Source of the DNA: a virus
Strand: one strand, 5' to 3'
Length of the DNA: 46,977 bases
Virus record (IMG/VR): IMGVR_UViG_3300010300_000025
Span: 1-46,977 of that record
The notes under the pieces were generated by a model, which was given only the letters and a program-made list of their open reading frames with translations, ran no database searches and was not told the DNA's origin. A program made the position numbers and the translations under genes. Below are positions 14,993-23,700 of this stretch, one piece after another. Numbering within the stretch: position 1 is the stretch's first letter; each line of letters starts with the position of its first letter.

Positions 14993-15830
14993 AAAAAAAG
15001 TCGAGTCCGATGGGTAAATTTACTCTTGAATCAAAGTTAAATTCTGAGTTTGTAACATGAACTGTTAAATCGATATCTGGGCTAACAGTAAGTATATAAT
15101 TACGTAATTGTAGAGAGTCTCTTGCAATTAACATATTATCAATAAAGTTGTTTATGACTGATTTGTCTGTATCACCATCAATAGATAAAATTTGGTGTTT
15201 TAATCTAGTTGTTATTCCTTTAGAGTGTCCTCGTAAAGATTGCTGCTCTAACTGACTAGCAATACTAACTTCCTCTTCCCCTGTAAGTAGCTTAAATACA
15301 ATTTTTTGTTTACCAACAGGTAGAGTGAATTCAAATTCGTTAGAGTTATTATATAGAGATTCATCAATTATTTGATTACCTACCTCAGTTAAGTCAACGA
15401 CATGAGGGAAAGAATCAGAAGTGCCAGGAATATTTACATTTATTTCGTATTCTGGTCCGTATCCTAGAACACGTGCTGCTATCATAATAGCGTTTTTATC
15501 ACCTAAAATAAGATCAGAGTAATTAACAGCTTTTCCATCACCATTACCAACTATCAAAGCATCAAACAATTTATCTAAAGCTTTACCTTGTTTAATTAAT
15601 GTAGGGTTAGTAAGTATATCTTCCTCTCTTGCAGTCATATACTTCATTTCTACTTTCCCACTAGATAATGGATTATCTTTAGAATAAACCAAACCTTTAC
15701 TAGGTAAATCAACTATTTCAGTAGGAAATTCAAAATTACCAGCAGCTGCTGATCTAGCTATTGCTTGTTCTTTAATATCTTTATTTGTTACTCCACCTGG
15801 ATAATCTGTATCTATAACTTGTCCTGACAT
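14979..15830 (-). CDS. gp26/T4_baseplate-family protein
   Basis: The 283-aa protein has the signature of the T4 gp26-related family widespread in marine T4-like phages: FEFPTEIVDLPSKGLVYSKD, then LSSGKVEMKYMTAREEDILT, QGKALDKLFDALIV, and an acidic, hydrophobic C-terminal half ending FNFDSRVNLPIGLDFFWPRV. In T4, gp26 is assigned to baseplate hub assembly. Here the gene lies between the tube gene and the tape measure gene, the usual place of tail assembly chaperones. The ATG at 15830 has AAGGAG and a late-type motif at 15861-15871. Its end overlaps a start-less ORF in the +1 frame at a T7 run, so two products may be made. Confidence 0.75.
   Translation of the reverse strand: MSGQVIDTDYPGGVTNKDIKEQAIARSAAAGNFEFPTEIVDLPSKGLVYSKDNPLSSGKVEMKYMTAREEDILTNPTLIKQGKALDKLFDALIVGNGDGKAVNYSDLILGDKNAIMIAARVLGYGPEYEINVNIPGTSDSFPHVVDLTEVGNQIIDESLYNNSNEFEFTLPVGKQKIVFKLLTGEEEVSIASQLEQQSLRGHSKGITTRLKHQILSIDGDTDKSVINNFIDNMLIARDSLQLRNYILTVSPDIDLTVHVTNSEFNFDSRVNLPIGLDFFWPRV
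14993..14999 (-). other. T7 homopolymer, candidate ribosomal slippage site
   Basis: On the minus strand the gp26-family frame reads GAC TTT TTT TGG CCT AGG GTT TGA. Shifting +1 (or -2) on the T run gives TTT TTT GGC CTA GGG TTT GAT and enters the 70-codon downstream ORF. It sits four codons before the stop codon. The run could also cause transcriptional slippage. Confidence 0.55.
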
Positions 15831-15860
15831 TCTATAACTCCTTATTGCAAATTAGTGTAT

Positions 15861-15871
15861 ATATAAATATA
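15861..15871 (-). promoter_or_regulatory. Late-promoter-like motif before the gp26-family gene
   Basis: The minus strand reads TATATTTATAT, about 30 nt before the ATG at 15830 and just downstream of the tube-gene terminator, which is where a new transcription start is expected. Confidence 0.55.
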
Positions 15872-15884
15872 TAAACAATAAAAA

Positions 15885-15904
15885 AGTCCTGATTTCTCAG
15901 GACT
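15885..15904 (-). terminator. Intrinsic terminator after the tail tube gene
   Basis: An 8-bp perfect stem AGTCCTGA/TCAGGACT with a 4-nt loop; on the minus strand it is followed by TTTTT and an AT-rich stretch. A run of T also lies on the other side, so it could work in both directions. The same 20-nt hairpin occurs after the major capsid gene (36773-36792). Confidence 0.88.
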
Positions 15905-15927
15905 CTTTTTTAACTATAATTATAATA

Positions 15928-16416
15928 TTAGAATTCTAATACTGCATAATCGTATTTAACAGTAATGTTAATTTCTAATGGCTGATCATTTGCCCAATCA
16001 AGTTCACCCATATCAGTAGCAGATACAAATGCACCTTTAACCACCCATCTCTCTCTAATATCACCTTGAGGTCCTAAAACTTCAAAAGTAATATCTTCTT
16101 TATAGAAATCAGGATAACCAGCTGTACCGGTTGCAGATTCATAACCTCTACGAACCCACTCCATAACGTTTTGAGCTCCTGAAGGTACGATTGGGTCCCA
16201 AAGACCGATTGTAATATCATTCCAATCTGCTTTACCTTGTAATTTACGTTTTGTATTAATATGATCGATTACAACATCACCAAATGTTACACTAGGTCGT
16301 GTTACTTTTTTACAAATGAATGATGGTATATCGCCAACTGACATAATGAATCTATTCGCCACTTTAGGTGTGAACGAGTTAAACATTAATTGCTGTGCGC
16401 TGATAGTTTCTGCCAT
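15928..16416 (-). CDS. Tail tube protein (gp19-like)
   Basis: A 162-aa protein, the same size as T4 gp19 (163 aa), directly after the sheath gene as in T4. It starts MAETISAQQLMFNSFTPKVA and shows the tube-fold pattern common to marine gp19: RFIMSVGDIPSFICKKVTRP, a central DITIGLWDPIVPSGAQ, and the end LDWANDQPLEINITVKYDYA. It forms the inner tube of the contractile tail around the tape measure. It has an AGGAG ribosome binding site, its own late-type promoter motif (16436-16446) and a strong terminator, as expected for a product made in many copies. Confidence 0.85.
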   Translation of the reverse strand: MAETISAQQLMFNSFTPKVANRFIMSVGDIPSFICKKVTRPSVTFGDVVIDHINTKRKLQGKADWNDITIGLWDPIVPSGAQNVMEWVRRGYESATGTAGYPDFYKEDITFEVLGPQGDIRERWVVKGAFVSATDMGELDWANDQPLEINITVKYDYAVLEF

Positions 16417-16435
16417 TATATTGTTCTCCTATTTA

Positions 16436-16446
16436 TAATAAATATC
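16436..16446 (-). promoter_or_regulatory. Late-promoter-like motif before the tail tube gene
   Basis: The minus strand reads GATATTTATTA, a one-base variant, 19 nt before the ATG at 16416 with AGGAG in between. It lies between the sheath stop and the tube start. Confidence 0.5.
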
Positions 16447-18189
16447 TTATTCACCGAAAGTTGCACCGGTTGGCATAACATTAAAGTCAACAACAATGAA
16501 TTCAGCAGCTTTAGCTGGCTGGATAAAAATGTCACCCTTCATTATGTTTCTATCTATAATATCAGGCGTGTTATTTGTTGCGTCCATTACTACTTTAAAT
16601 GCAAATAGACCATTATTCTCTTGAACTCTTTCCATATATGGAACAACGGTTGATAAGAATCTATTTCGAGTTTCATTTGTATTATTTTCAAATACTAAGA
16701 ATCTACTTGTTGATGCAATAAACTTCTTAAGGTTAATTAACAATCTTCGTACATTAACTCTATCTAATGCAGAAGGTTTTTTCTGTAGTGTTTTCTGTCC
16801 CCAAACACATACACCTTGACCAGGGAATGTTGCAAGTGGATTAACGCGTCCTAGGTATAATGTATCTCTGTTTGTGTGAGTTAATTTACGCTCAGCTCTA
16901 ACTGCTACATCAATACCACCACGATTAAGACCAGCTGGTGCGTACCACTCATGTGATACTCTATCATTGAAAGCAAGAACACCTGGCAATACTGTACTAG
17001 CTGGTACCCATGCTAATTTACTTAATTGATTATCAGGTATTTGAACCCATGGCCAGTACATTGCTGCATAGCTTGAGTTATAATCAGCTGCTTCATCTGT
17101 TACTTGCGTTATAGATGAACCATATGGTACAGGATCTACAACTGCAAAAGCATCACCTCGTGCTTCACATACTTTAATAGCTTTATCTACTATCGCAGAG
17201 TGATCCTTTTGATTAGCACCAGGTACTAGTATCATGTTAATATCATACTCATCCTGATTCTGTAATAATTGTAAAGCTTGTATGTATGATGCACCACCAG
17301 ATGTGTTTGTCCCATTAGATAAATTATACCCTTGAGAGTTACCAGATGTGATATTTTCGTAGTATTTAGCGGATGCAACCTTAGTGCCGTCTGCACCTCC
17401 ACCAAATGAGCCTGATGAATTTGCTGGTAGGCTTGCAGAAGCATCACCAACTCTTACATTACCATTTTCATCAAGATAGTCAACAGTTAGCTTTGAGACC
17501 TCAACACGAACATACTGTGATTTATTAGAGTATGAGCCTGATAGTTGTAAATAAGGATCGCTTGCTGTACCACGTACTTCGAATTTTTGATCACCTATAA
17601 CTTTAGCTATATAATTAGTTGAATTAGGATCTAAAGATAAATTACTCCAAGATTCTAAAACTGTTTTAGATATGCTCGTATCATCTCCACGTCTAATTAA
17701 TAAATTAAATGTACCTGTACCATTATCTTTACCAGTCACTTCCCATCTAAGATTATCTTTAGAACCACTCGGTAATAAGTTATTAGTAGTCTCAGTACTA
17801 TAGCTATTTAGAATAGCACCATCTGATAGTGTATGTAACTTAAACGCTGTACCATCTGCTGTTGGGGTTGCAGAACTTGTAGCTACTGAACTTGTAGCAT
17901 GGCTAAATCCATCACCTGCGATTCTAACAACTGTTAATGGACCACCGTTTTGAAGATACTGCTCTGCTGTATGAGATGTTAAATATTGATAGTAATCATT
18001 ACCATCCTTAAAGGTATTACCAAAGACTTCAACATATTGTGCATATGATGTAACTTGAGTAGGGATACCTACAGGTCCTTTAACAGTCGGACCAACTATT
18101 GCTGCACCAATCTCACCAACACCTTGTGGTAAGAATGATAAGTCATTTTCACGCGTAAAGACGCCAGGACTTACAATTTTTTCAGCCAT
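16447..18189 (-). CDS. Tail sheath protein (gp18-like)
   Basis: A 580-aa contractile sheath protein. The N-terminus (MAEKIVSPGVFTRENDLSFL, then GVGEIGAAIVGPTVKGPVG) and the C-terminal half (FPGQGVCVWGQKTL, LDRVNVRRLLINLKKFI, FVVDFNVMP-like end) match the sheath family conserved from T4 to other contractile tails. In that family the terminal strands interlink neighbouring subunits. A variable surface-exposed insertion lies at about residues 90-270. T4 gp18 is 659 aa, so this version is somewhat shorter. AGGAG precedes the ATG and a late-type motif lies at 18230-18240. The tube gene follows. Confidence 0.92.
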   Translation of the reverse strand: MAEKIVSPGVFTRENDLSFLPQGVGEIGAAIVGPTVKGPVGIPTQVTSYAQYVEVFGNTFKDGNDYYQYLTSHTAEQYLQNGGPLTVVRIAGDGFSHATSSVATSSATPTADGTAFKLHTLSDGAILNSYSTETTNNLLPSGSKDNLRWEVTGKDNGTGTFNLLIRRGDDTSISKTVLESWSNLSLDPNSTNYIAKVIGDQKFEVRGTASDPYLQLSGSYSNKSQYVRVEVSKLTVDYLDENGNVRVGDASASLPANSSGSFGGGADGTKVASAKYYENITSGNSQGYNLSNGTNTSGGASYIQALQLLQNQDEYDINMILVPGANQKDHSAIVDKAIKVCEARGDAFAVVDPVPYGSSITQVTDEAADYNSSYAAMYWPWVQIPDNQLSKLAWVPASTVLPGVLAFNDRVSHEWYAPAGLNRGGIDVAVRAERKLTHTNRDTLYLGRVNPLATFPGQGVCVWGQKTLQKKPSALDRVNVRRLLINLKKFIASTSRFLVFENNTNETRNRFLSTVVPYMERVQENNGLFAFKVVMDATNNTPDIIDRNIMKGDIFIQPAKAAEFIVVDFNVMPTGATFGE

Positions 18190-18229
18190 GTATTTCTCCT
18201 AAAAATGCAATATGAGTAATTTTATTCTT

Positions 18230-18240
18230 ATATAAATATA
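18230..18240 (-). promoter_or_regulatory. Late-promoter-like motif before the tail sheath gene
   Basis: The minus strand reads TATATTTATAT, about 40 nt before the ATG at 18189, in the 73-nt gap after the gp15-like gene. Confidence 0.55.
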
Positions 18241-18262
18241 TAATAGAAAGTGCAAACTTGTG

Positions 18263-19039
18263 TTATTCAGATAAATTATCAGTAACCTTTTCACCGAACG
18301 AAATCTGTGCAGGACTGAATGTTTTAGCACTCCCTTGCTGTACTTGCTTTTGAATAGTATTTGGTATAATGTGACCGTTGAGTGTAATTGTAAATTCAGT
18401 TTTTACAGCTCTATCATTACCTGAAACTAATTCAGTAGCGGTAGAGAAATCATCAATTCTAGCTTTGACTAGATATTTACTATTATCACCCCAATATGAT
18501 CCTTCAGAATAGCTCAGTGCTTCAACAATTCTATTCATTTGCGTGATATACTCTGTCCAAACTATACAATCGTATGTAACAATAACTTGATCAGGAACAA
18601 CGATTTGTTGAAATTCTCTTACTTTACTTCTACCTTGAAGGATATCAAATTTGTCATACTTACTCTCTTTAGAATATTTATTTTCTATAGAGCGGTACAA
18701 GGGATTATTAACATCAACTTTCATACCGAGTTCACGATTTTTAGTTACACTGGTGCGTCTATACATAATAAGAGGTAATTGGATTTTACCTTTAGTGTCT
18801 CTATAAAAATTAGACTTTTGAACATTTTTCCAACGTTCTGGTGAACCGTAAATAACAGGTACTTTTTGCTCAATATTATTATTATCTGTAATTTGTAATC
18901 TTGCTACATTTTCACAGTAAAATTTAATAGTTTCATCAAGATCTACTAAACCTGATTTAACATCGAGATTAGTATCAGTATCTCTACGAACTTGGTCCTC
19001 TCTTTGAACTTTTTGTCTGTGTGGTTTATTATTTGCCAT
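18263..19039 (-). CDS. Tail terminator / sheath stabiliser candidate (gp15-like)
   Basis: A 258-aa protein close in length to T4 gp15 (272 aa) and in the same place, third of the neck cluster and just before the sheath. The pattern VTYDCIVWTEYITQMNRIVE followed by YLVKARIDDFS and TEFTITLNGHIIPN (two strands flanking a helix, then a hydrophobic strand with a Gly-His-Ile-Ile-Pro end) resembles the gp15/tail-completion family of marine T4-like phages. gp15 caps the tube and sheath before the tail joins the head. The start overlaps the upstream stop as TAATG. The call rests on synteny plus this pattern. Confidence 0.58.
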   Translation of the reverse strand: MANNKPHRQKVQREDQVRRDTDTNLDVKSGLVDLDETIKFYCENVARLQITDNNNIEQKVPVIYGSPERWKNVQKSNFYRDTKGKIQLPLIMYRRTSVTKNRELGMKVDVNNPLYRSIENKYSKESKYDKFDILQGRSKVREFQQIVVPDQVIVTYDCIVWTEYITQMNRIVEALSYSEGSYWGDNSKYLVKARIDDFSTATELVSGNDRAVKTEFTITLNGHIIPNTIQKQVQQGSAKTFSPAQISFGEKVTDNLSE

Positions 19040-19545
19040 TAAATTATCTCATTCGGTCTAATGTTTTGGTTATTTTCTATAGCTACTTTAGAACGTCTTG
19101 TAAGGTGAGTTGATGCAATAATAGATATACTAGCACCATCTTTTAAGTTTTTATCTTCCGGTCTCCGCCCACCAAAATATTGATTTTCTACAACACCATC
19201 TACTTCCCAATACCCATTATCGTGCTCAATAATATCTCCTACCTCGATAGCTATTTTAGCTCTATCTTTTAATAAATCTTTAAGGAATGCAAAAGTAGCA
19301 GTTTGGTTAACATCTATACCAAATTCTGAATCTTCCCATTCCTGGTCTTCTTTTGTAACTAAACATGGTACTTGAACAGGTGTTCTATACAATTTCTCTG
19401 CGGAACTTTCTCCGTAAAGATTTTCTTGAGTTGAACCTAAATCATACTTATACACATTTACAAGCTGTTCAATAATATCACCAACTAACTCATAATTTAC
19501 TTTATTTATTAAAGCTGCGTCTTTTGAAGAATGAAATAAAGCCAT
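19039..19545 (-). CDS. Neck / head-completion protein candidate (gp14-like)
   Basis: A 168-aa protein second in the 13-14-15 order. It contains a helical TFAFLKDLLKDRAKIAIEVG, followed by a beta stretch (GDIIEHDNGYWEVDGVVENQ) that resembles the segment of T4-like gp14 neck proteins reading ..GDLVYF..N..FEI..V.... T4 gp14 is 256 aa, so this one is shorter. Neck proteins seal the portal after packaging and accept the tail. AGGAT lies just before the ATG at 19545. Its stop overlaps the next start (TAATG). Confidence 0.5.
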   Translation of the reverse strand: MALFHSSKDAALINKVNYELVGDIIEQLVNVYKYDLGSTQENLYGESSAEKLYRTPVQVPCLVTKEDQEWEDSEFGIDVNQTATFAFLKDLLKDRAKIAIEVGDIIEHDNGYWEVDGVVENQYFGGRRPEDKNLKDGASISIIASTHLTRRSKVAIENNQNIRPNEII

Positions 19546-19546
19546 A

Positions 19547-20695
19547 TTATCCTATATAAATGTTTAACGGTATTTTGTTAATAGTATCTTGTTGAAATTG
19601 TGCTTCTTCGCTATTACGTTCCATCATATTACGTCTGGAAGATTGTTCTAAATCTTCACGCAATTGTTCTATCAGTACATCCTTTTCTGCTGCACCTTCA
19701 GATCTTAATGTATCACCATCTAACGATGTCTCACCACCTGGAGTAGGTATTGAAGGATATTTACCTCTAACAATACCTAATAATTCTTTACATAATGCAA
19801 GAGTATATTTACGAATCCACTGCTTACCAGGATCATTAATATTAGCATATTTAAAGTTACTATACTGCATATTTGAGTAATCTGATACTGCAGTTTTATC
19901 ACCTAATAACAGGTTATCCCTATCCTCTGTTCTTAAATATTGTAACCATAATTTGGAGTCAGCTGTTGGTCTAGGAAATATTGATAATTGATTATTTACT
20001 AATTCAAAGCTATATGCCGATTTACGTACCATATCATTAAATTCGATAGCTTGTACACGTAATATATCATCATACATAGGCATCATTAAGTAATTAATAG
20101 CAGGTGAGTAATTGCCCCAACCCATAGAATTTAACATTTGTTGAGAACCTAGACCAGAGCCAATATGAGGATCAAAGAATCTTGTCATAGCTGGTGATGA
20201 TTCATAGAATACTCTACGAACTTCTATATCTTTTCCTGCGCTTGAATTAATACCAATTAATGAATCTAGATCATATGTTTGCTTATCTTTTACTAAATCA
20301 ATAGATGCAGAGTAAAATGTTACATCACCACCAACACCGGCTTCAGTACCATACTGTTTACTTATACCGATTATACTTCCTAAATTAGGAGTTAAATGTT
20401 TGTGTGAGAAATCTGACCCTGTACTAGACCCTTTAGCGATAAGTAAGTTTTCACGAATATTAAATCTATTTACTTGAGCTGTATATTCTAGAGTTGCTTC
20501 TTCAAAACAAGCCCAAAATTGTAAACTTTGAAGCTCGATATCTACCATAGGGTAGCCTAAACGTCTTGCACACCATAATGTTGCATTGTTACAATCGTTT
20601 CTAAAATCTATTTCTGAACTATATGTGCCGATAGGTACTTCTTGATAAGCACCTACGAATAATTCCGTTCCATCATAATACGACGATGTTGCCAT
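19547..20695 (-). CDS. Neck protein (gp13-like)
   Basis: A 382-aa protein that opens the neck-tail cluster, with a late-type motif (20718-20728) and AGGAG upstream. The N-terminal half (SSEIDFRNDCNNATLWCARR, LGYPMVDIELQSLQFWACFE, EATLEYTAQVNRFNIRENLL) is typical of the first neck gene in marine T4-like phages, where a conserved helix with the Pro-Met-Val-Asp-Ile-Glu-Leu pattern recurs. The C-terminus is helical and acidic. T4 gp13 is 309 aa; this protein is longer, mainly at the end. gp13 joins the portal to gp14 after packaging. Confidence 0.65.
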   Translation of the reverse strand: MATSSYYDGTELFVGAYQEVPIGTYSSEIDFRNDCNNATLWCARRLGYPMVDIELQSLQFWACFEEATLEYTAQVNRFNIRENLLIAKGSSTGSDFSHKHLTPNLGSIIGISKQYGTEAGVGGDVTFYSASIDLVKDKQTYDLDSLIGINSSAGKDIEVRRVFYESSPAMTRFFDPHIGSGLGSQQMLNSMGWGNYSPAINYLMMPMYDDILRVQAIEFNDMVRKSAYSFELVNNQLSIFPRPTADSKLWLQYLRTEDRDNLLLGDKTAVSDYSNMQYSNFKYANINDPGKQWIRKYTLALCKELLGIVRGKYPSIPTPGGETSLDGDTLRSEGAAEKDVLIEQLREDLEQSSRRNMMERNSEEAQFQQDTINKIPLNIYIG

Positions 20696-20717
20696 GTTGT
20701 CTCCTAAATAGTTATAT

Positions 20718-20728
20718 ATTATAAATAT
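20718..20728 (-). promoter_or_regulatory. Late-promoter-like motif before the neck genes
   Basis: The minus strand reads TATATTTATAA, 22 nt before the ATG at 20695, with AGGAG between. Confidence 0.58.
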
Positions 20729-20759
20729 ACAAAACTGTGTTAAGGCATAGGTATTTTAA

Positions 20760-23700
20760 TTAATATTGAATATTTAACTTCTCACTACCAGTAGGTAAGG
20801 TAGAATTAAGTAAAGTCATTACTCCATTAATAGATAAGTTATTGATACTACCAGTTATTTCTGATCTATTAGTTTTAGAGAAAGGCCAGTGAGCTACACC
20901 ATTAAAAGCACCATATAAACTACGATTTCTATTAAAATCTGAGTAACTGAGGAGATAGCGCCTGAACCGTTGTTCAGCTGTTTTCCTTTTTCGTTCACCA
21001 TTTTCAATATTAAACGTGTTAGTTGGATCTGCAAAAAATCTTTGATAGCTAGATGAAAACAAATCTGAATTTATACGTTCATGGTAGTATTCACGGGTAT
21101 GAGTTCCACTACTCGAGACATTAAAGTAAGGAATTTGGCTAGGGTAATCAGAATTGCTAATACCTACATTACTACTAATACCAAATAAAAATCTATCAAA
21201 ATCATTAATGTTACGAACAGTATCTGGTCCAAACAGGTTTTCTTCTCTAAATGCACCCCTATAACTAGAAGCTTGCATTACTGCACGGAGTTCTAATTGT
21301 GTAAGTTCAGGAAATAAATCTAACCATAAAGCTGCTACACCAGCAGTTAGCGGGCATGAAAATGATGTACCTCCTGTGTATTTATATAAATTTAATCTAC
21401 CTGTTGAATCTTCATATATAGGTAATGAATATGATTTTAATCTACGTGCATCTATCATTTCTCTATTAGCAATATATGCAGTTCGTCCAAATGACATAGG
21501 GAAATCTCCGACGAATGCTTGACTACTTGTCATGAATCCTAACTCTGGAATAGTATTATTATTAGAATCTCTCATATTATCAAACGAGCAACTTGCAAGT
21601 AAAAATGGGTATCTATAATAATCACTACCTGTATTAAAATAATCTAATAAAGTTACACCGGTAGTTGTGTAAGTATTGTTAGTCGCTTCAGCTACTAGTA
21701 CATCGGATCCGGGAGCCCATATACTCACTCTATTACCTTTATTAGAGAAAACAGAGGGTGCATCAGCAAATGCTTGATCATCACCAGATTGAGAAGTGAA
21801 AAAGTGTTTGTACTCTACATTATCAACACTACTTGTCCAGTACGATCCAGGAAAGTGAAATGTACCACTAACATATGTTTTAGTAGGATCATTACCTCTA
21901 ACTAAAGTTGATGCACCAACGGTATTAGCGCGCTCATCTAAATCATATTTCGCAGGATATCCAGATAATCTTATCGGTGAATACGGCTGTTTAATTTTTA
22001 TTAAATCTCTCTTACCCCCTGGTCGTTCTTTTAGTACAAGTATAGAATTACCAAAATTAGCTCGTCTGGTTAGGAAGAGATCTAAATCAGATACATTTTC
22101 TTCTTTTTTATCAAAATTAATTATTTCACTAATCCATGGCTGTTTGAATAATTGATGCAGGTTAAGTCCGGAGTCAGGATCAATTATATCTTCCCCATAA
22201 ATAAAATCAAGTTCAAACTGATCACCAAAACTATTAGTAACTGGAAGTGTAGATTGAGGTATAATTGGAGGTATATTTCTTTCTATATTTACACTAGCAC
22301 TGTAATATAAAAGGTTTTGAGATAGCAAAGTATGGAATTTAAGAATTTTAGAAGCACTCGGCACTTCCCCGTCTCTCATTTTACTTATATTTACTGTATA
22401 GTAGGAATTTAGCGGTGATGTAGCTTCTGGATTTTTTAGTTTAAATTCCGTTTCTGTATCTGGTAAAATACCTAAATGTGCGTCGCTGTCATAGTAATGG
22501 ATGAACATCAATGGCTCGTTATCTATAATTTGTTCTTCATCATCATAGGGATGTAGAAGCAATCCAATATAATTGTAATTATCAACAATATTTTTTAGAG
22601 CACTAACTTTTTCAGGTGTATCATTTACAAGGGTGTTTATGTTACTTGAATCTGAATCTAATTGGTCAAATATTTCATTAATTTCATATAGATCAGGGTG
22701 TGAACCAAAAACTGAGAACGCAGGATGTAATCTACAACACTGAAATGGAAAAGCGATATTATATGCATCGTTAGCGTGATAAGATTTAATTGTTAAATCA
22801 TCTGTAAAGCGTGCACCTTCAATTATTTCTACTTGGTCATCTGAATCCTCGAGTGTTGAAAGATCTTCTATATCAGTATTGACCATACCTTGTAATCTAG
22901 GTAAGGTATTATTAATATAAGAACCGGTTATAAATACACCATTGCTTGGGAATGAAGTGTGTTGAGTGTAGCGCTCAGGGGAGGAGGTATAAATACCGTT
23001 TTCATCACTATTAGCTAACAAAGTAATATTTTCAGGATCTTGAGTAGTTCGTTGTGTAGCATCTTTACCCTTGGTTTCGTTAATATACTCTATATTAACC
23101 TTTGTATCACTGGACCTCAGTAATGGATCGCTCGTATTGTACAATGAGCTAGATATTAGAGATGCTAGAGTCGGTTTATTGTGAGGCGGTAAATCAACAT
23201 TAACGTATGTACTAAACGACTGCCATCTTTCTGTTAATGCAATCGATTGTGTTACAATACCAGTTGTAGTGTGTGGAAAAATCCAAGAAACTGTATCAGG
23301 AACATCTTCACTCTCTTTTAGTACAATAAAATATGATCTACCAGGGTATAAAGTAAGACTCGTAGCCGGTAGATATGGGAACCCTATACCAGTAACACCT
23401 TTAATTTGACCGATGACATTTCGGTCATAACCACCGTCAATCCAGTCTTGATTATTTTGTTCGTTGTAAGTTAAAAGCTCTTCAAGTGTTATTGAGGCTG
23501 TACTGTACATAGGTAATCGTTGATGCGCGGTTGTTCCGTCGATTGTAGGTGGTGGATACTTAAACGTGTCAACTCTAGTATTTTCAACAGCCGTACCTTC
23601 AATATGCATGTAAGGTAAAGATGATGTGGTAGGTGCAAATAATATATAACCTTCACTAGATGTTGCTATCAATGGTAAGGTTGATTCACTCATAGAAATA

